A stretch of DNA of 64,000 nt from Bacteroides fluxus YIT 12057 (lineage in GTDB: Bacteria; Bacteroidota; Bacteroidia; Bacteroidales; Bacteroidaceae): assembly GCF_000195635.1 (NCBI RefSeq), contig NZ_GL882637.1, forward strand, positions 1-64,000, in the 5' to 3' direction. Made by a program: the position numbers and the translations under genes. Below are positions 7,581-15,500 of the stretch, piece after piece; position 1 is the stretch's first letter, and every line of letters begins with the position of its first letter. The notes beneath the pieces were generated by a model. That model saw only the letters and a list, made by a program, of their open reading frames with translations, was not told where the DNA came from and ran no database searches.

Positions 7581-7934
7581 ATGAAAACGATTAATCAAAT
7601 TATTGGAGAAAATCTAAAGAAAATTAGAGAGTTATCCGGTTTTACGCAAGAACAGATAGCTAAATCCATTGGGATAGAACGTTCTGCATATAGTAATTAT
7701 GAAGGAGGAACAAGAGAAGTTCCATACGATATTTTAGAACGGCTTTCAAGTCTATTTGGTTGTGAGCCTTTTATTCTGTTTGAAGATAATATTCAAGCTG
7801 ATAATGAAATTATGGCCACCGCTTTTAGAATTTCCGATTTAGAAGACGGTGATTTGAAAGAAATAGCTAATTTCAAGGATATTGTGAAATCATACCTAAA
7901 AATGGAACGAATAGCCCAAAATGAAGCTGAATAA
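7581..7934 (+). CDS. XRE-family helix-turn-helix regulator
   Basis: A 117-residue protein with an N-terminal XRE/Cro-type HTH (residues ~5-60: 'IGENLKKIRELSGFTQEQIAKSIGIERSAYSNYEGG...'). It is followed by a short acidic linker and a C-terminal helix probably used for dimerisation. It is the first gene of a three-gene operon whose members overlap by 14 and 38 bases, which indicates translational coupling. Such regulators normally repress their own operon and are cut or antagonised by the partner ImmA/IrrE peptidase. The palindrome at 7526-7537 is the likely operator. Family call is firm; which partner acts on it is inferred from family precedent. Confidence 0.85.
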   Translation: MKTINQIIGENLKKIRELSGFTQEQIAKSIGIERSAYSNYEGGTREVPYDILERLSSLFGCEPFILFEDNIQADNEIMATAFRISDLEDGDLKEIANFKDIVKSYLKMERIAQNEAE

Positions 7935-8655
7935 ATTTATTATAGAAAGACAAGTATCAGAGTTTCGTACAGATAATGGACTTAGTTCATCCGAGCCTAT
8001 TACATTGAAAAGTTTGCTCCTAAAACTGAATGTACTTACAATTTTCAGACCCCTGTCTGAAAATTTTTCAGGTATGTGTTTAAAAGATAATTCCGGACAC
8101 CGTTTTATGCTCATCAATTCTAATCAACCGCAAGGAAGACAGCATTTTACGATTGCCCACGAATTATATCACTTATTTATAGAAGAAAAACCGACACCAC
8201 ATAAATGCAATCCAGGATACAGTAAAAATAAAATAGAGCAGAATGCGGATATGTTTGCCTCCTCCTTATTAATGCCAGAAGCCGGAATTTGTCAGTTAAT
8301 ACCAGAAACAGAACTAAATACCAGAAACATTTCCATAGCAACGATTTTAAAACTTGAACACTATTTTTCTGTCTCTCGTTCGGCTCTATTATATCGATTA
8401 TTAAATATTGGCCTCATATCAGAAAACACACGTACCCAACTTGCTGAAATAGGAGTAAAACACTCTGCAAGATGTTTCGGATATGATACAGCTCTATACG
8501 AAGCTGCAAATGAGGGGCTGGTTATCGGTGATTTTGGAGAGAAGGCACGTAATTTATTCGATAAAGAAAAAATTTCAGAAAGCCATTATATGGAGCTACT
8601 CAGTAAAATAAGCATCAATGGAACACAAGAAAACGAAAATAGTACTCGATGCTGA
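7921..8655 (+). CDS. ImmA/IrrE-family zinc metallopeptidase
   Basis: A 244-residue protein of the ImmA/IrrE (COG2856) family. The zinc motif 'HFTIAHELYHLF' (HELYH, residues ~80-84) and the downstream 'EQNADMFASSLLMP' segment are both intact. The family cleaves partner XRE repressors in mobile elements and stress responses. The C-terminal ~90 residues beyond the peptidase core contain no named domain. The start overlaps the XRE gene by 14 bases, and its end overlaps the PIN gene by 38. An XRE, ImmA, nuclease order fits a derepressible toxin or defence module. The peptidase assignment is firm; cleavage of this XRE protein is expected from family behaviour, not shown. Confidence 0.85.
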   Translation: MKLNKFIIERQVSEFRTDNGLSSSEPITLKSLLLKLNVLTIFRPLSENFSGMCLKDNSGHRFMLINSNQPQGRQHFTIAHELYHLFIEEKPTPHKCNPGYSKNKIEQNADMFASSLLMPEAGICQLIPETELNTRNISIATILKLEHYFSVSRSALLYRLLNIGLISENTRTQLAEIGVKHSARCFGYDTALYEAANEGLVIGDFGEKARNLFDKEKISESHYMELLSKISINGTQENENSTRC

Positions 8656-9142
8656 TGTAATTATCCATTTTATAGAAGCGGGTAACTTTTCACTATTGCC
8701 TGATATATTCCCCGAATATGAATATATAATATTGGACGTGGTTTACAATGAAGTTTCAAAGAACTCTAAAACAAGAGGTTTCATAGATAATTATCTCTGC
8801 TACTTTTCTAAATTAAGAAAAGAGATATTTTCTCCCAAAGGAGAATCTATGAAAGAGTATTTCTCGTTGCAACGTAGATTGGGGCAAGGGGAAAGTGCGT
8901 GTATGATTTATTGCAGAGATAACCAAGATGTATTAGGGAGTAGCAATTTAAAAGACATAAAAGAATATTGTTCCCAAAACAATATCACTTATCTGACAAC
9001 CCTTGACTTTCTGTATTATGCTTATTGTAGAAAGAAAATGACACAACAAGAATGTACCGAATTTATGCAAGCTGTAAATGATGCAGGAAGTAAACTTCCT
9101 ATTATTGATATAACCCAATATATATGTACCGTACAAATCTAA
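8618..9142 (+). CDS. PIN-domain protein (putative ribonuclease, toxin-like)
   Basis: A 174-residue protein with PIN-fold landmarks: first acidic residue in 'IVLDADVIIHFIEAG' (residues ~8-22), second in 'VVYNEVSKNS' (~45), third in 'RRLGQGESACMIYCRD' (~90-105). The usual fourth acidic position ('TDD'-like) reads 'VLGSSNLKDIKEY', so one metal ligand may be replaced. PIN proteins are Mg-dependent RNases, often toxins. Here the usual small antitoxin is absent; the XRE/ImmA pair is the only partner. It overlaps the ImmA gene by 38 bases. A direct repeat begins one base after its stop. Fold call is good; activity uncertain. Confidence 0.7.
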   Translation: MEHKKTKIVLDADVIIHFIEAGNFSLLPDIFPEYEYIILDVVYNEVSKNSKTRGFIDNYLCYFSKLRKEIFSPKGESMKEYFSLQRRLGQGESACMIYCRDNQDVLGSSNLKDIKEYCSQNNITYLTTLDFLYYAYCRKKMTQQECTEFMQAVNDAGSKLPIIDITQYICTVQI

Positions 9143-9162
9143 TTGCACACAATTTGCACACA
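9143..9162 (+). repeat. Direct repeat copy 2 (TTGCACA-rich, att-like)
   Basis: TTGCACACAATTTGCACACA is 19/20 identical and in the same orientation as 6483-6502. It starts immediately after the PIN stop codon and lies about 75 bases upstream of a truncated integrase. Confidence 0.5.
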
Positions 9163-9237
9163 TCTTAGGAAAATAGAAGAAAACAAGAGATATTATTTGA
9201 AAAGGAAATATTATTTTTGGGCTTGGAAATCAAGAGG

Positions 9238-9410
9238 TATGGATATGAAAACTGAAATTAATAGAAGTGAGCTAAAAGCTGACGGAACATATAACGCCAA
9301 TATTAGATTCACATTAGACCGCAAGACAAAACACTTATCCACCAACTTGTTTGCAACTCAACAAGATCTAACCCCATCCTTCAAACTTAAAGAAGACACT
9401 TTCATTAAGA
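9238..9410 (+). pseudogene. Truncated tyrosine recombinase (N-terminal fragment)
   Basis: From ATG 9238 the frame reads MDMKTEINRSELKADGTYNA, then '..NIRFTLDRKTKHLSTNLFATQQDLTPSFKL'. This matches the N-terminal arm-binding domain of a Bacteroides integrase, a different subtype from the one at 6550-7092. After about 57 codons similarity ends and the frame runs into sequence antisense to a metallophosphoesterase remnant, so the core and catalytic domains are deleted. The fragment marks the right junction of the insertion scar. Confidence 0.6.
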
Positions 9411-9665
9411 GAAAGGTATATGCCAAGAGAACATTATACCACATTAAGGCATAATCATTGTCGTGATCATGACCAACGAAGCAGGCCATGATGTCGCCCT
9501 GCTCCTTAATGGCAGTAAAGAATCCACTATTGAGAAGAGGAGAACAGGCAGTTTCCATACGGGTACCGCGGAGGATGCCTTTTTCGTCGCATACCGCTTG
9601 GCTATATTCGGGAAGGGGAATTAAGAATGGCTGTCAATGAGATAGAGTAAGGCGGCACCTTTCGA
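9411..9665 (-). pseudogene. Metallophosphoesterase fragment
   Basis: On the minus strand the frame reads 'PLPEYSQAVCDEKGILRGT', then 'METACSPLLNSGFFTAIKEQ', then 'VGHDHDNDYALMWYNVLLAY'. This is the central and metal-binding (GHDHDNDY) part of a calcineurin-like phosphodiesterase. Upstream, 'AALLYLIDSHS' continues the same protein in another frame after a frameshift and stop. The 5' part and the C-terminus are absent, the latter cut exactly where the integrase fragment begins (~9411). It is an ancestral chromosomal gene destroyed by insertion and deletion. Confidence 0.65.
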
Positions 9666-9782
9666 CTCCTGCAAAAATGATGAAATGCAGGCTCCTGTCA
9701 CTTTGAGAAAACTTTTGGTTTAACAAAAGAGCAGAAGCCTGTATCTTCATTCTATCGGTTATGCCAAGTAGTCCTTCTGAAC

Positions 9783-11654
9783 TTATTTGAATTGAGGCAT
9801 GGTACTCAGTCTTCCTCCTTCGTTATACCGCTGGTTGTTTGGCAATCCGGGAAGTGCCACCCCTTTAGTCATAAGTTGTTTCAGTTCTTCCAGATGATAA
9901 CGATAGACAGCCCTTGGTTCTACACCATGCTTTCGGCAGATTGACGCAGCCATACCGACAACTTCACCCATTGCGCCTGTGGTGCGCATGACACGTACAG
10001 TGCCTAAAGCGACATGCGTTACGCTGATGTTGCGGCCAGCCATGAAGAGATTATCCACATTGCGCGAATACAGGCAGCGGTAAGGCACAGGATAGGGATA
10101 GATGACAACATGATCCGTCGTGGCCTTAAACTCTCTACCAGGGAAGTGGTTGCTGTTTTCGGGATCCGGACGATGGAGGTCGATACTCCATGTCGCGGTA
10201 AACGACGCATCTTCGTGAGCGACATGTTTCGTCAAGTCATCCTCTTTCAAAATGTAGTCACCCATCAATCTGCGTGATTCACGTTTACCGGCAATATAGC
10301 CTACCCATCCCAAAGACCGTTTAGCATATTCAGCGTGTTTTGTACTGTGATTCTTCAAGTAGCTCCAGTTGGCATAGACAACCATCATACCGTAATCGCG
10401 AATCTCTTCTGCCTTGGTGATTTGATTGGCGTACATACCCGTTTCCCAAGTCCATTCACCTTGGGTAACCTGTTCACAGTTGGCCTCGTTGAAAACAATA
10501 CCATAGTTAAACTCCGGGAATACGGTTTTATGTTTCCCTTCCTCGGAGTACCATTGAATTGAGGCTCCCATCGTCATACTATCTGGCCTTTCTGGTGCAG
10601 TCGCTTCACCGAATTCATCGTGACCTTCACGCCCCATGCGGTAATCAGCTCCAGCCAGATACCCTACTGTTCCGTCACCAGTACAGTCGGCAAAGAGGGG
10701 GGCTTCCAAAGCGATGCCTTCTCCTGTTTCAATATGACGGGCTGTCAAGGAAACGATACGGTCACCCTCTTTTTCCACAGCAACTACATGATACCCAAGG
10801 AAGCAGGTTACACCCTGTTCTGCCTTGAGCCAATTCATTTTTTTCTCATCTTCATAGTTGGCAGCAGGTTGCGCATTACCCTCTTTTAGAGGACCAAATT
10901 CCTTCTGCATTGCACCCAAAGCAGGATACTTCCCCAACTCAAGTGCACCGCCCAGATGCACACGCACCTCAGAGCTGTTGTTCCCACCGACTATAGGGCG
11001 GTCGCTAACCAAAGCTACCTTACAACCCAAACGGGCTGCAGCTACCGCCGCACTCATACCTGCCAACCCGGCACCTGCGACAACCATGTCGTAGCCACGT
11101 TCCACACGCGGTGTGGGAAGTAGGCCCATACTCTGACGGAAGGCATTCAAATCAGCCACATCAGAGGGAGGAACGGCCTCTTTATCAGTAGTCAGCCATA
11201 TTGCATCCACACGGCCATCAAATCCGGTCATATCATGAATCAGCAGAGTAGCCGTCTTCTTGGATGCGCGAAAGGAACCGGCGTATTGCCATATCCACCC
11301 CTTTCCCTCGATACCTAAGCGGTCAGAGAGCCTTTTCGCATTGACAGAAATGGTAAAGCGTCCGGGTCCCTCACCCTCATGCCAAGGAGAAGTCCAGTTG
11401 TAGGTTCTAACGTAGGCATGCCAAACGCCTGTTTCAGGTAAGGCTACTTCTGTTTTTGCATCCGCTACAGGGCAACCTAAGCCGTGAGCTAGCAAATAAG
11501 GTGATCCCATCAAATCCATAAATTGCTGATCGACCACCCATCCGCCTTTAGAAGCAAAGTTCTCAGCTTCTACCATGAGGCCGGCGGCATATGTCATCTT
11601 TCCCATAGAAAGGGATAAGAAGATTAGGATAAAAAGTACTTGTTTTCTCATCAT
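9783..11654 (-). CDS. Secreted FAD-dependent oxidoreductase of a glycan-utilisation locus
   Basis: A 623-residue protein. Signal peptide at residues ~1-24 (basic start, LFILIFLSLSMG...YAAG). A ~150-residue beta-sandwich, carbohydrate-binding-like region ('MVEAENFASKGGWVVD...FTISVNAKRL') precedes an FAD_oxidored domain with dinucleotide motif 'DMVVAGAGLAGMSAAVAAARLG' (shown in part near residue 190) and the 'GGNNSSEVRVHLGG' signature. Family members are flavoproteins found in Bacteroidetes glycan loci; substrates are mostly unknown, with oxidation of a sugar hydroxyl a reasonable guess. It is the last gene of the operon SusC-SusD-GH20-oxidoreductase, 22 bases after the GH20 stop. The first in-frame codon is TTG; ATG at 11654 or 11651 is more likely. 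Role in the pathway is inferred from context. Confidence 0.8.
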   Translation of the reverse strand: MMRKQVLFILIFLSLSMGKMTYAAGLMVEAENFASKGGWVVDQQFMDLMGSPYLLAHGLGCPVADAKTEVALPETGVWHAYVRTYNWTSPWHEGEGPGRFTISVNAKRLSDRLGIEGKGWIWQYAGSFRASKKTATLLIHDMTGFDGRVDAIWLTTDKEAVPPSDVADLNAFRQSMGLLPTPRVERGYDMVVAGAGLAGMSAAVAAARLGCKVALVSDRPIVGGNNSSEVRVHLGGALELGKYPALGAMQKEFGPLKEGNAQPAANYEDEKKMNWLKAEQGVTCFLGYHVVAVEKEGDRIVSLTARHIETGEGIALEAPLFADCTGDGTVGYLAGADYRMGREGHDEFGEATAPERPDSMTMGASIQWYSEEGKHKTVFPEFNYGIVFNEANCEQVTQGEWTWETGMYANQITKAEEIRDYGMMVVYANWSYLKNHSTKHAEYAKRSLGWVGYIAGKRESRRLMGDYILKEDDLTKHVAHEDASFTATWSIDLHRPDPENSNHFPGREFKATTDHVVIYPYPVPYRCLYSRNVDNLFMAGRNISVTHVALGTVRVMRTTGAMGEVVGMAASICRKHGVEPRAVYRYHLEELKQLMTKGVALPGLPNNQRYNEGGRLSTMPQFK

Positions 11655-11676
11655 CAAGAAAAGATTTTGTTGTTAT

Positions 11677-13593
11677 TCAATAGCTAATAAAAGAGATTTC
11701 CTTGATACTCAGTCTTGCCATCATCGACTTGGGGAGTGTAAACTTGACAGCTTTCACCTCCTGAGGTTGATTGAAGGAGGCAGTAAGAATCCCGTCTTTC
11801 AGAGAGGAAGGTACAGGAACAAACAAACCATCTCGCTTGCTTATTAGCAGTTCCACCATATCTGGATATTCCTTAGAGGCATCAAACAGTATTTGTATAT
11901 ATTTCACAGTTTTTAAATCCTTGAGTGTCACCGTAAAACTGCTGCCAGCAGGAACAGAATAGGGCGTAGCAAAGAAAGTCGTTTCGTCTCCATCAAAGGC
12001 ATACTCTTTATGGTAGTAGCGTATTCCTTCGATATCAGTGGTAATGTCAGCAGCTTCTTTTAGAGATGGTATGGCTTCTTCAGTGGGCACAAAGCCTAGG
12101 TTGTCCAAATGGCTTTCTTCTGTGAAATCAGTATCAGTCCAGCCAAACAGTTTTTTGATTGAAGCCAGCTTTTTCTTGAAACATTCCCACGATTTTTGTT
12201 CAGGTTGATACCAAAGCACCTCCGCAAGGGCACAGGCACGCGGCCAAAGCATACGCTCTACTTCCTCTTGGGTGGTCACAAATTCTGTCCAAAGATTAGC
12301 CTGTCCTCCCAACACATACCCTATATCGCAACCATTCAGAGTCTTATCCAGTGGCTCCCATTCATAGACGCGACGGGTTGAGTTGCGCGAATAGCCAAAG
12401 TCGAAATAGCAGGGATCCTTTGGTGACAGTATCATCTGTAGTCCACGCTCTGTAGCCATGCGTTGTTGCTTTCTACCGTCGGTCTGCCATATCATAATGA
12501 CGTCCTTCTGAGAAGCCGCCTGTCGGTCATTGATTTCATCCCAACCAATCATAAGCCGTCCTTTGGACCGAACCATTTGGCTGACACGTTGTGTGAAATA
12601 GTCTTGCAGTTCATGCCAGGAAGTCATCTTCTCGCGAGCATAGAGAGCTTGGCAACGAGGACACCTTTCCCAAATATGAGTAGCCACTTCGTCGCCTCCC
12701 AAATGAATGAGCTTGGAGGGGAAGATCGCTGTCAGTTCGTCTATTATGTCGTTGATGAAGACGTAGGTATCCGGATTGGATACGCAAATCATATTCTCTC
12801 CTGGACGTGTCCGTACCCCTTCATATTCTTCTGGATAGACTTGAAATGTACCACCGTGGCACGATAGTTCCGGCCTGGCTGTCAACAGAGCCTGGCAATG
12901 TCCCGGGAGATCTATTTCAGGAATAATATCAATTCCTGCTGCAGCGGCATAATTGACCAAATCAATGAGTTCCTCGCGGGAATAGTAACGATCTGACAGT
13001 TCAGGCACTTCTTCATAATGAGTCCCTTTGAGTGCCACTTCCGGATGGGTTTTCATATAGAAGCGCCAGCCTTGGTTATCCGTTAGGTGGAGATGCAAGC
13101 GGTTAAATCGGAACAAGGCCATCATGCGGATATCGCGTTTCAGCTCATTGATGCTCCAGAAGTGTCTGCTGCAATCAATCATCAATCCACGATAAACAAA
13201 ACGGGGTGTCTCTTTGATGTATGTACAGGGGATCTTTTGCTCATCAGCAGCAGCTATTAGCTGGGCCAAATGAGCCAATGCTCGACTAGCCCCCTCTTTC
13301 GTTCCCGCTTGAATGGTCACACCCTTACGGGTAATCTCCATTTGGTAGGTTTCGTTTGTCAATGTTTTCACTTGGCGCAGGCGGATAGAAGCTGTCGATT
13401 CGGTGGATAATGTCAGCGGTTGTTTTATCAAGGGTGTCATGACCTCCTGCCAAAACTCCGTTGTGGTTCTCCAGTCATAAGGCGCCTGAATTGTCTTTAT
13501 CTGACGGATGGCGAGTTCATTTTGAGTATCTATTCCAACAACCGGGAAAGGCCAAAGCAGCAAGATCGTGAGGATACAAATCGAATATCTCAT
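11677..13593 (-). CDS. GH20 beta-N-acetylhexosaminidase
   Basis: A 638-residue glycoside hydrolase family 20 enzyme that releases terminal GlcNAc or GalNAc from glycans. Signal peptide at residues 1-20 (RYSICILTILLLWPFPVVG). GH20b N-terminal domain to ~125, then a TIM barrel from 'PRFVYRGLMIDCSRHFW' with 'HLHLTDNQGWRF'. The catalytic Asp-Glu pair lies in 'HLGGDEVATHIW' (about D301-E302), where Asp positions the substrate acetamido group. A C-terminal beta domain follows, as in chitobiase-like enzymes. The open frame begins 21 codons earlier, but ATG 13593 gives a clean signal sequence. Placement after a SusC/SusD pair makes it the depolymerising or trimming enzyme of this locus, probably periplasmic or surface-bound. 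Confidence 0.93.
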   Translation of the reverse strand: MRYSICILTILLLWPFPVVGIDTQNELAIRQIKTIQAPYDWRTTTEFWQEVMTPLIKQPLTLSTESTASIRLRQVKTLTNETYQMEITRKGVTIQAGTKEGASRALAHLAQLIAAADEQKIPCTYIKETPRFVYRGLMIDCSRHFWSINELKRDIRMMALFRFNRLHLHLTDNQGWRFYMKTHPEVALKGTHYEEVPELSDRYYSREELIDLVNYAAAAGIDIIPEIDLPGHCQALLTARPELSCHGGTFQVYPEEYEGVRTRPGENMICVSNPDTYVFINDIIDELTAIFPSKLIHLGGDEVATHIWERCPRCQALYAREKMTSWHELQDYFTQRVSQMVRSKGRLMIGWDEINDRQAASQKDVIMIWQTDGRKQQRMATERGLQMILSPKDPCYFDFGYSRNSTRRVYEWEPLDKTLNGCDIGYVLGGQANLWTEFVTTQEEVERMLWPRACALAEVLWYQPEQKSWECFKKKLASIKKLFGWTDTDFTEESHLDNLGFVPTEEAIPSLKEAADITTDIEGIRYYHKEYAFDGDETTFFATPYSVPAGSSFTVTLKDLKTVKYIQILFDASKEYPDMVELLISKRDGLFVPVPSSLKDGILTASFNQPQEVKAVKFTLPKSMMARLSIKEISFISY

Positions 13594-13688
13594 ATAAATC
13601 TTTAAAAATAGAGGAGATAACCAATCATCGAGAGAGAATGAACGATGACTGGTCATCTCTGTGAGTTTATGGTATCAAGATTGAAAAC

Positions 13689-13738
13689 GGGCGTGTAAAG
13701 AAGTGAGGGAGCCTTCCTCCTTTTATTCTCACACGCCC
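13689..13738 (-). promoter_or_regulatory. Intercistronic hairpin between susD and GH20
   Basis: GGGCGTGT (13689-13696) and ACACGCCC (13731-13738) form an 8-bp GC-rich stem with further partial pairing inside. On the transcribed (minus) strand it lies 24 bases after the SusD stop and ~95 before the GH20 start, followed by a weak U-run. It probably works as a partial terminator or 3'-end stabiliser that keeps SusC/SusD mRNA above enzyme mRNA. Confidence 0.5.
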
Positions 13739-13761
13739 TTCTTATGAAAAGGCTTGAATCA

Positions 13762-15483
13762 TTAATAACCGGGGTTATTAGGTTTCAAGTTGCCGTTAGT
13801 CAGGATTTCGGTAGTCGGTATAGGCCACAAGTATTGACGGTCGTTCCAACTGCGAGTGGCAAGTGCTTGACATTTGCCGGCAGCCTCCAAACGTGAGAAG
13901 TCTGCACAGCCGTCCTCATCCACATCAGGAGTGAATGCCCAGAACCAGTCACCAGTCGCTACGACATTATCTATGCAGTCGCTAGCAGGATAAGGCATAC
14001 CGTAAGTCTTGCGGCTCATAACCTTCTCAGCCAGTTTCCAGCGGATGATGTCGGTATAGCGCATGTGCTCCTTAGCCAACTCCATACGGCGCTCTACGCG
14101 CAACTGGTGACGCAAAGTGTTCTGGTCAGTCGAGGTGAATGCCGGATAGAGAGTGGTTTGACTCTTATCCACCCCATAGGCACGTGCACGCACGCTATTA
14201 AGCGCGTCGAGTACCGACTGGTCAATTTGATTCATCTCAATCTTTGCTTCAGCATAAGTAAGCAATACCTCTGCATAGCGGCAGTAGATAATATCTTGAC
14301 TCACCTTAAAGCCATTCTGGAGCCATGTCTCATCAATGCCTTTTTTCCAAATCAGCTGATTGAACGAGGCGTATTGTTGGTTGGCACGTGTATCCTTGTT
14401 ATAAACCATAGTACCCGTGTTATAGTTAAAGCACTCCAGAGCCTCCGGGTGGGGATTGTATTCATAGCCTAGCCAGCTTGACCCAAAGGGTACAATTGTT
14501 TCAGAAAGGCGTGGATCACGATTGGCAAACGGATTGTGAGGGTCAAAAAGCGGTGATTCATCGATTAACTTACCATCGGTGCAGGTGAAGGCCGCCAGTA
14601 ACTCCCATGAAGGGCAAATCTGCATCCATCCACCTGGATTACGAGGCAGCTCATTGTACACGGCATTTACACCGCCATTATTCGTACCATAGTAAATATC
14701 ATAAGAAGCATCGCGGGGCACCTTGAAGATAAATTCACTAGAGGTCTTGGTTGTAGAAAGGAAAAGGGAGCGGAAGTCCGGATGGAGGCTGTAAATGCCC
14801 AGATCCATGACGGCCTTGGCAGACGCAGCCGCTACAGTCCAATCCTCCATAATCAGAGCAACACGTGCTTTCAACGCAAGTGCAGCACCTTTGGTGGCAC
14901 GCTGCAATTCGGAATAAGAGGTAGGTAAGACACAAATAGCATCATCGAAGTCTTGATAGATTTGCTTCAATACAATCGCCTTGTCTGTACGTCCCATAGT
15001 CAATGCTTCTTCAGTGCTCACGTCCTTGAGAACCAGAGGCAGGTCGCCAAACTTGATAATCAGTTTGGCGTATGCTGCTGCACGGTGAAATTTAGCTTCG
15101 GCAATCAGACGATTGATAACCTCGGCAGAAGCTCCGTTGTCGATGGCACGATGAGCTTTATCGATGACATTATTGGCTCGTGCAATAGCCTGATACTGTC
15201 CATTCCATAATCCGGTGACCCAGGCATTTTGTCCGTTTAGTGTTCCATTGTCAAAGTCAGTCAGGGTACTGCGGCAGATATAGTCGTCCGACCAGTCACC
15301 CTGTTGCTGTCCATCTTCCGGCCAGAACTCATACTTATAGAGCTCGTTCACGGCCATTTCCACTTCATTCTCAGTAGAATACCAGTTTCCGGTAGAACCG
15401 CTGGATAGCGGATTCAGATTGAGATCATGGCAGGCGGATAGCATCATGGCACCGCCCAACAGGTAGGTATATATCTTTTTCAT
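13762..15483 (-). CDS. SusD/RagB-family glycan-binding lipoprotein
   Basis: A 573-residue outer-surface lipoprotein. Signal peptide and lipobox 'MMLSAC' put the lipidated Cys at residue ~18. The typical SusD layout follows: TPR-rich helical N-terminal half ('AEAKFHRAAAYAKLIIKFGDLPLVL', given in part), then the C-terminal RagB part with 'RYAEVLLTYAEAKIEMNQID' and 'RRMELAKEHMRYTDIIRWK', ending 'LWPIPTTEI..NGNLKPNNPGY'. SusD proteins lid the SusC barrel and bind the incoming oligosaccharide. It lies 17 bases after the SusC stop, so the pair is co-transcribed and should form one transporter. With the GH20 downstream, the ligand is probably an N-acetylhexosamine-containing oligosaccharide. Confidence 0.95.
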   Translation of the reverse strand: MKKIYTYLLGGAMMLSACHDLNLNPLSSGSTGNWYSTENEVEMAVNELYKYEFWPEDGQQQGDWSDDYICRSTLTDFDNGTLNGQNAWVTGLWNGQYQAIARANNVIDKAHRAIDNGASAEVINRLIAEAKFHRAAAYAKLIIKFGDLPLVLKDVSTEEALTMGRTDKAIVLKQIYQDFDDAICVLPTSYSELQRATKGAALALKARVALIMEDWTVAAASAKAVMDLGIYSLHPDFRSLFLSTTKTSSEFIFKVPRDASYDIYYGTNNGGVNAVYNELPRNPGGWMQICPSWELLAAFTCTDGKLIDESPLFDPHNPFANRDPRLSETIVPFGSSWLGYEYNPHPEALECFNYNTGTMVYNKDTRANQQYASFNQLIWKKGIDETWLQNGFKVSQDIIYCRYAEVLLTYAEAKIEMNQIDQSVLDALNSVRARAYGVDKSQTTLYPAFTSTDQNTLRHQLRVERRMELAKEHMRYTDIIRWKLAEKVMSRKTYGMPYPASDCIDNVVATGDWFWAFTPDVDEDGCADFSRLEAAGKCQALATRSWNDRQYLWPIPTTEILTNGNLKPNNPGY

Positions 15484-15500
15484 ATATCTTCTTTATAGTT

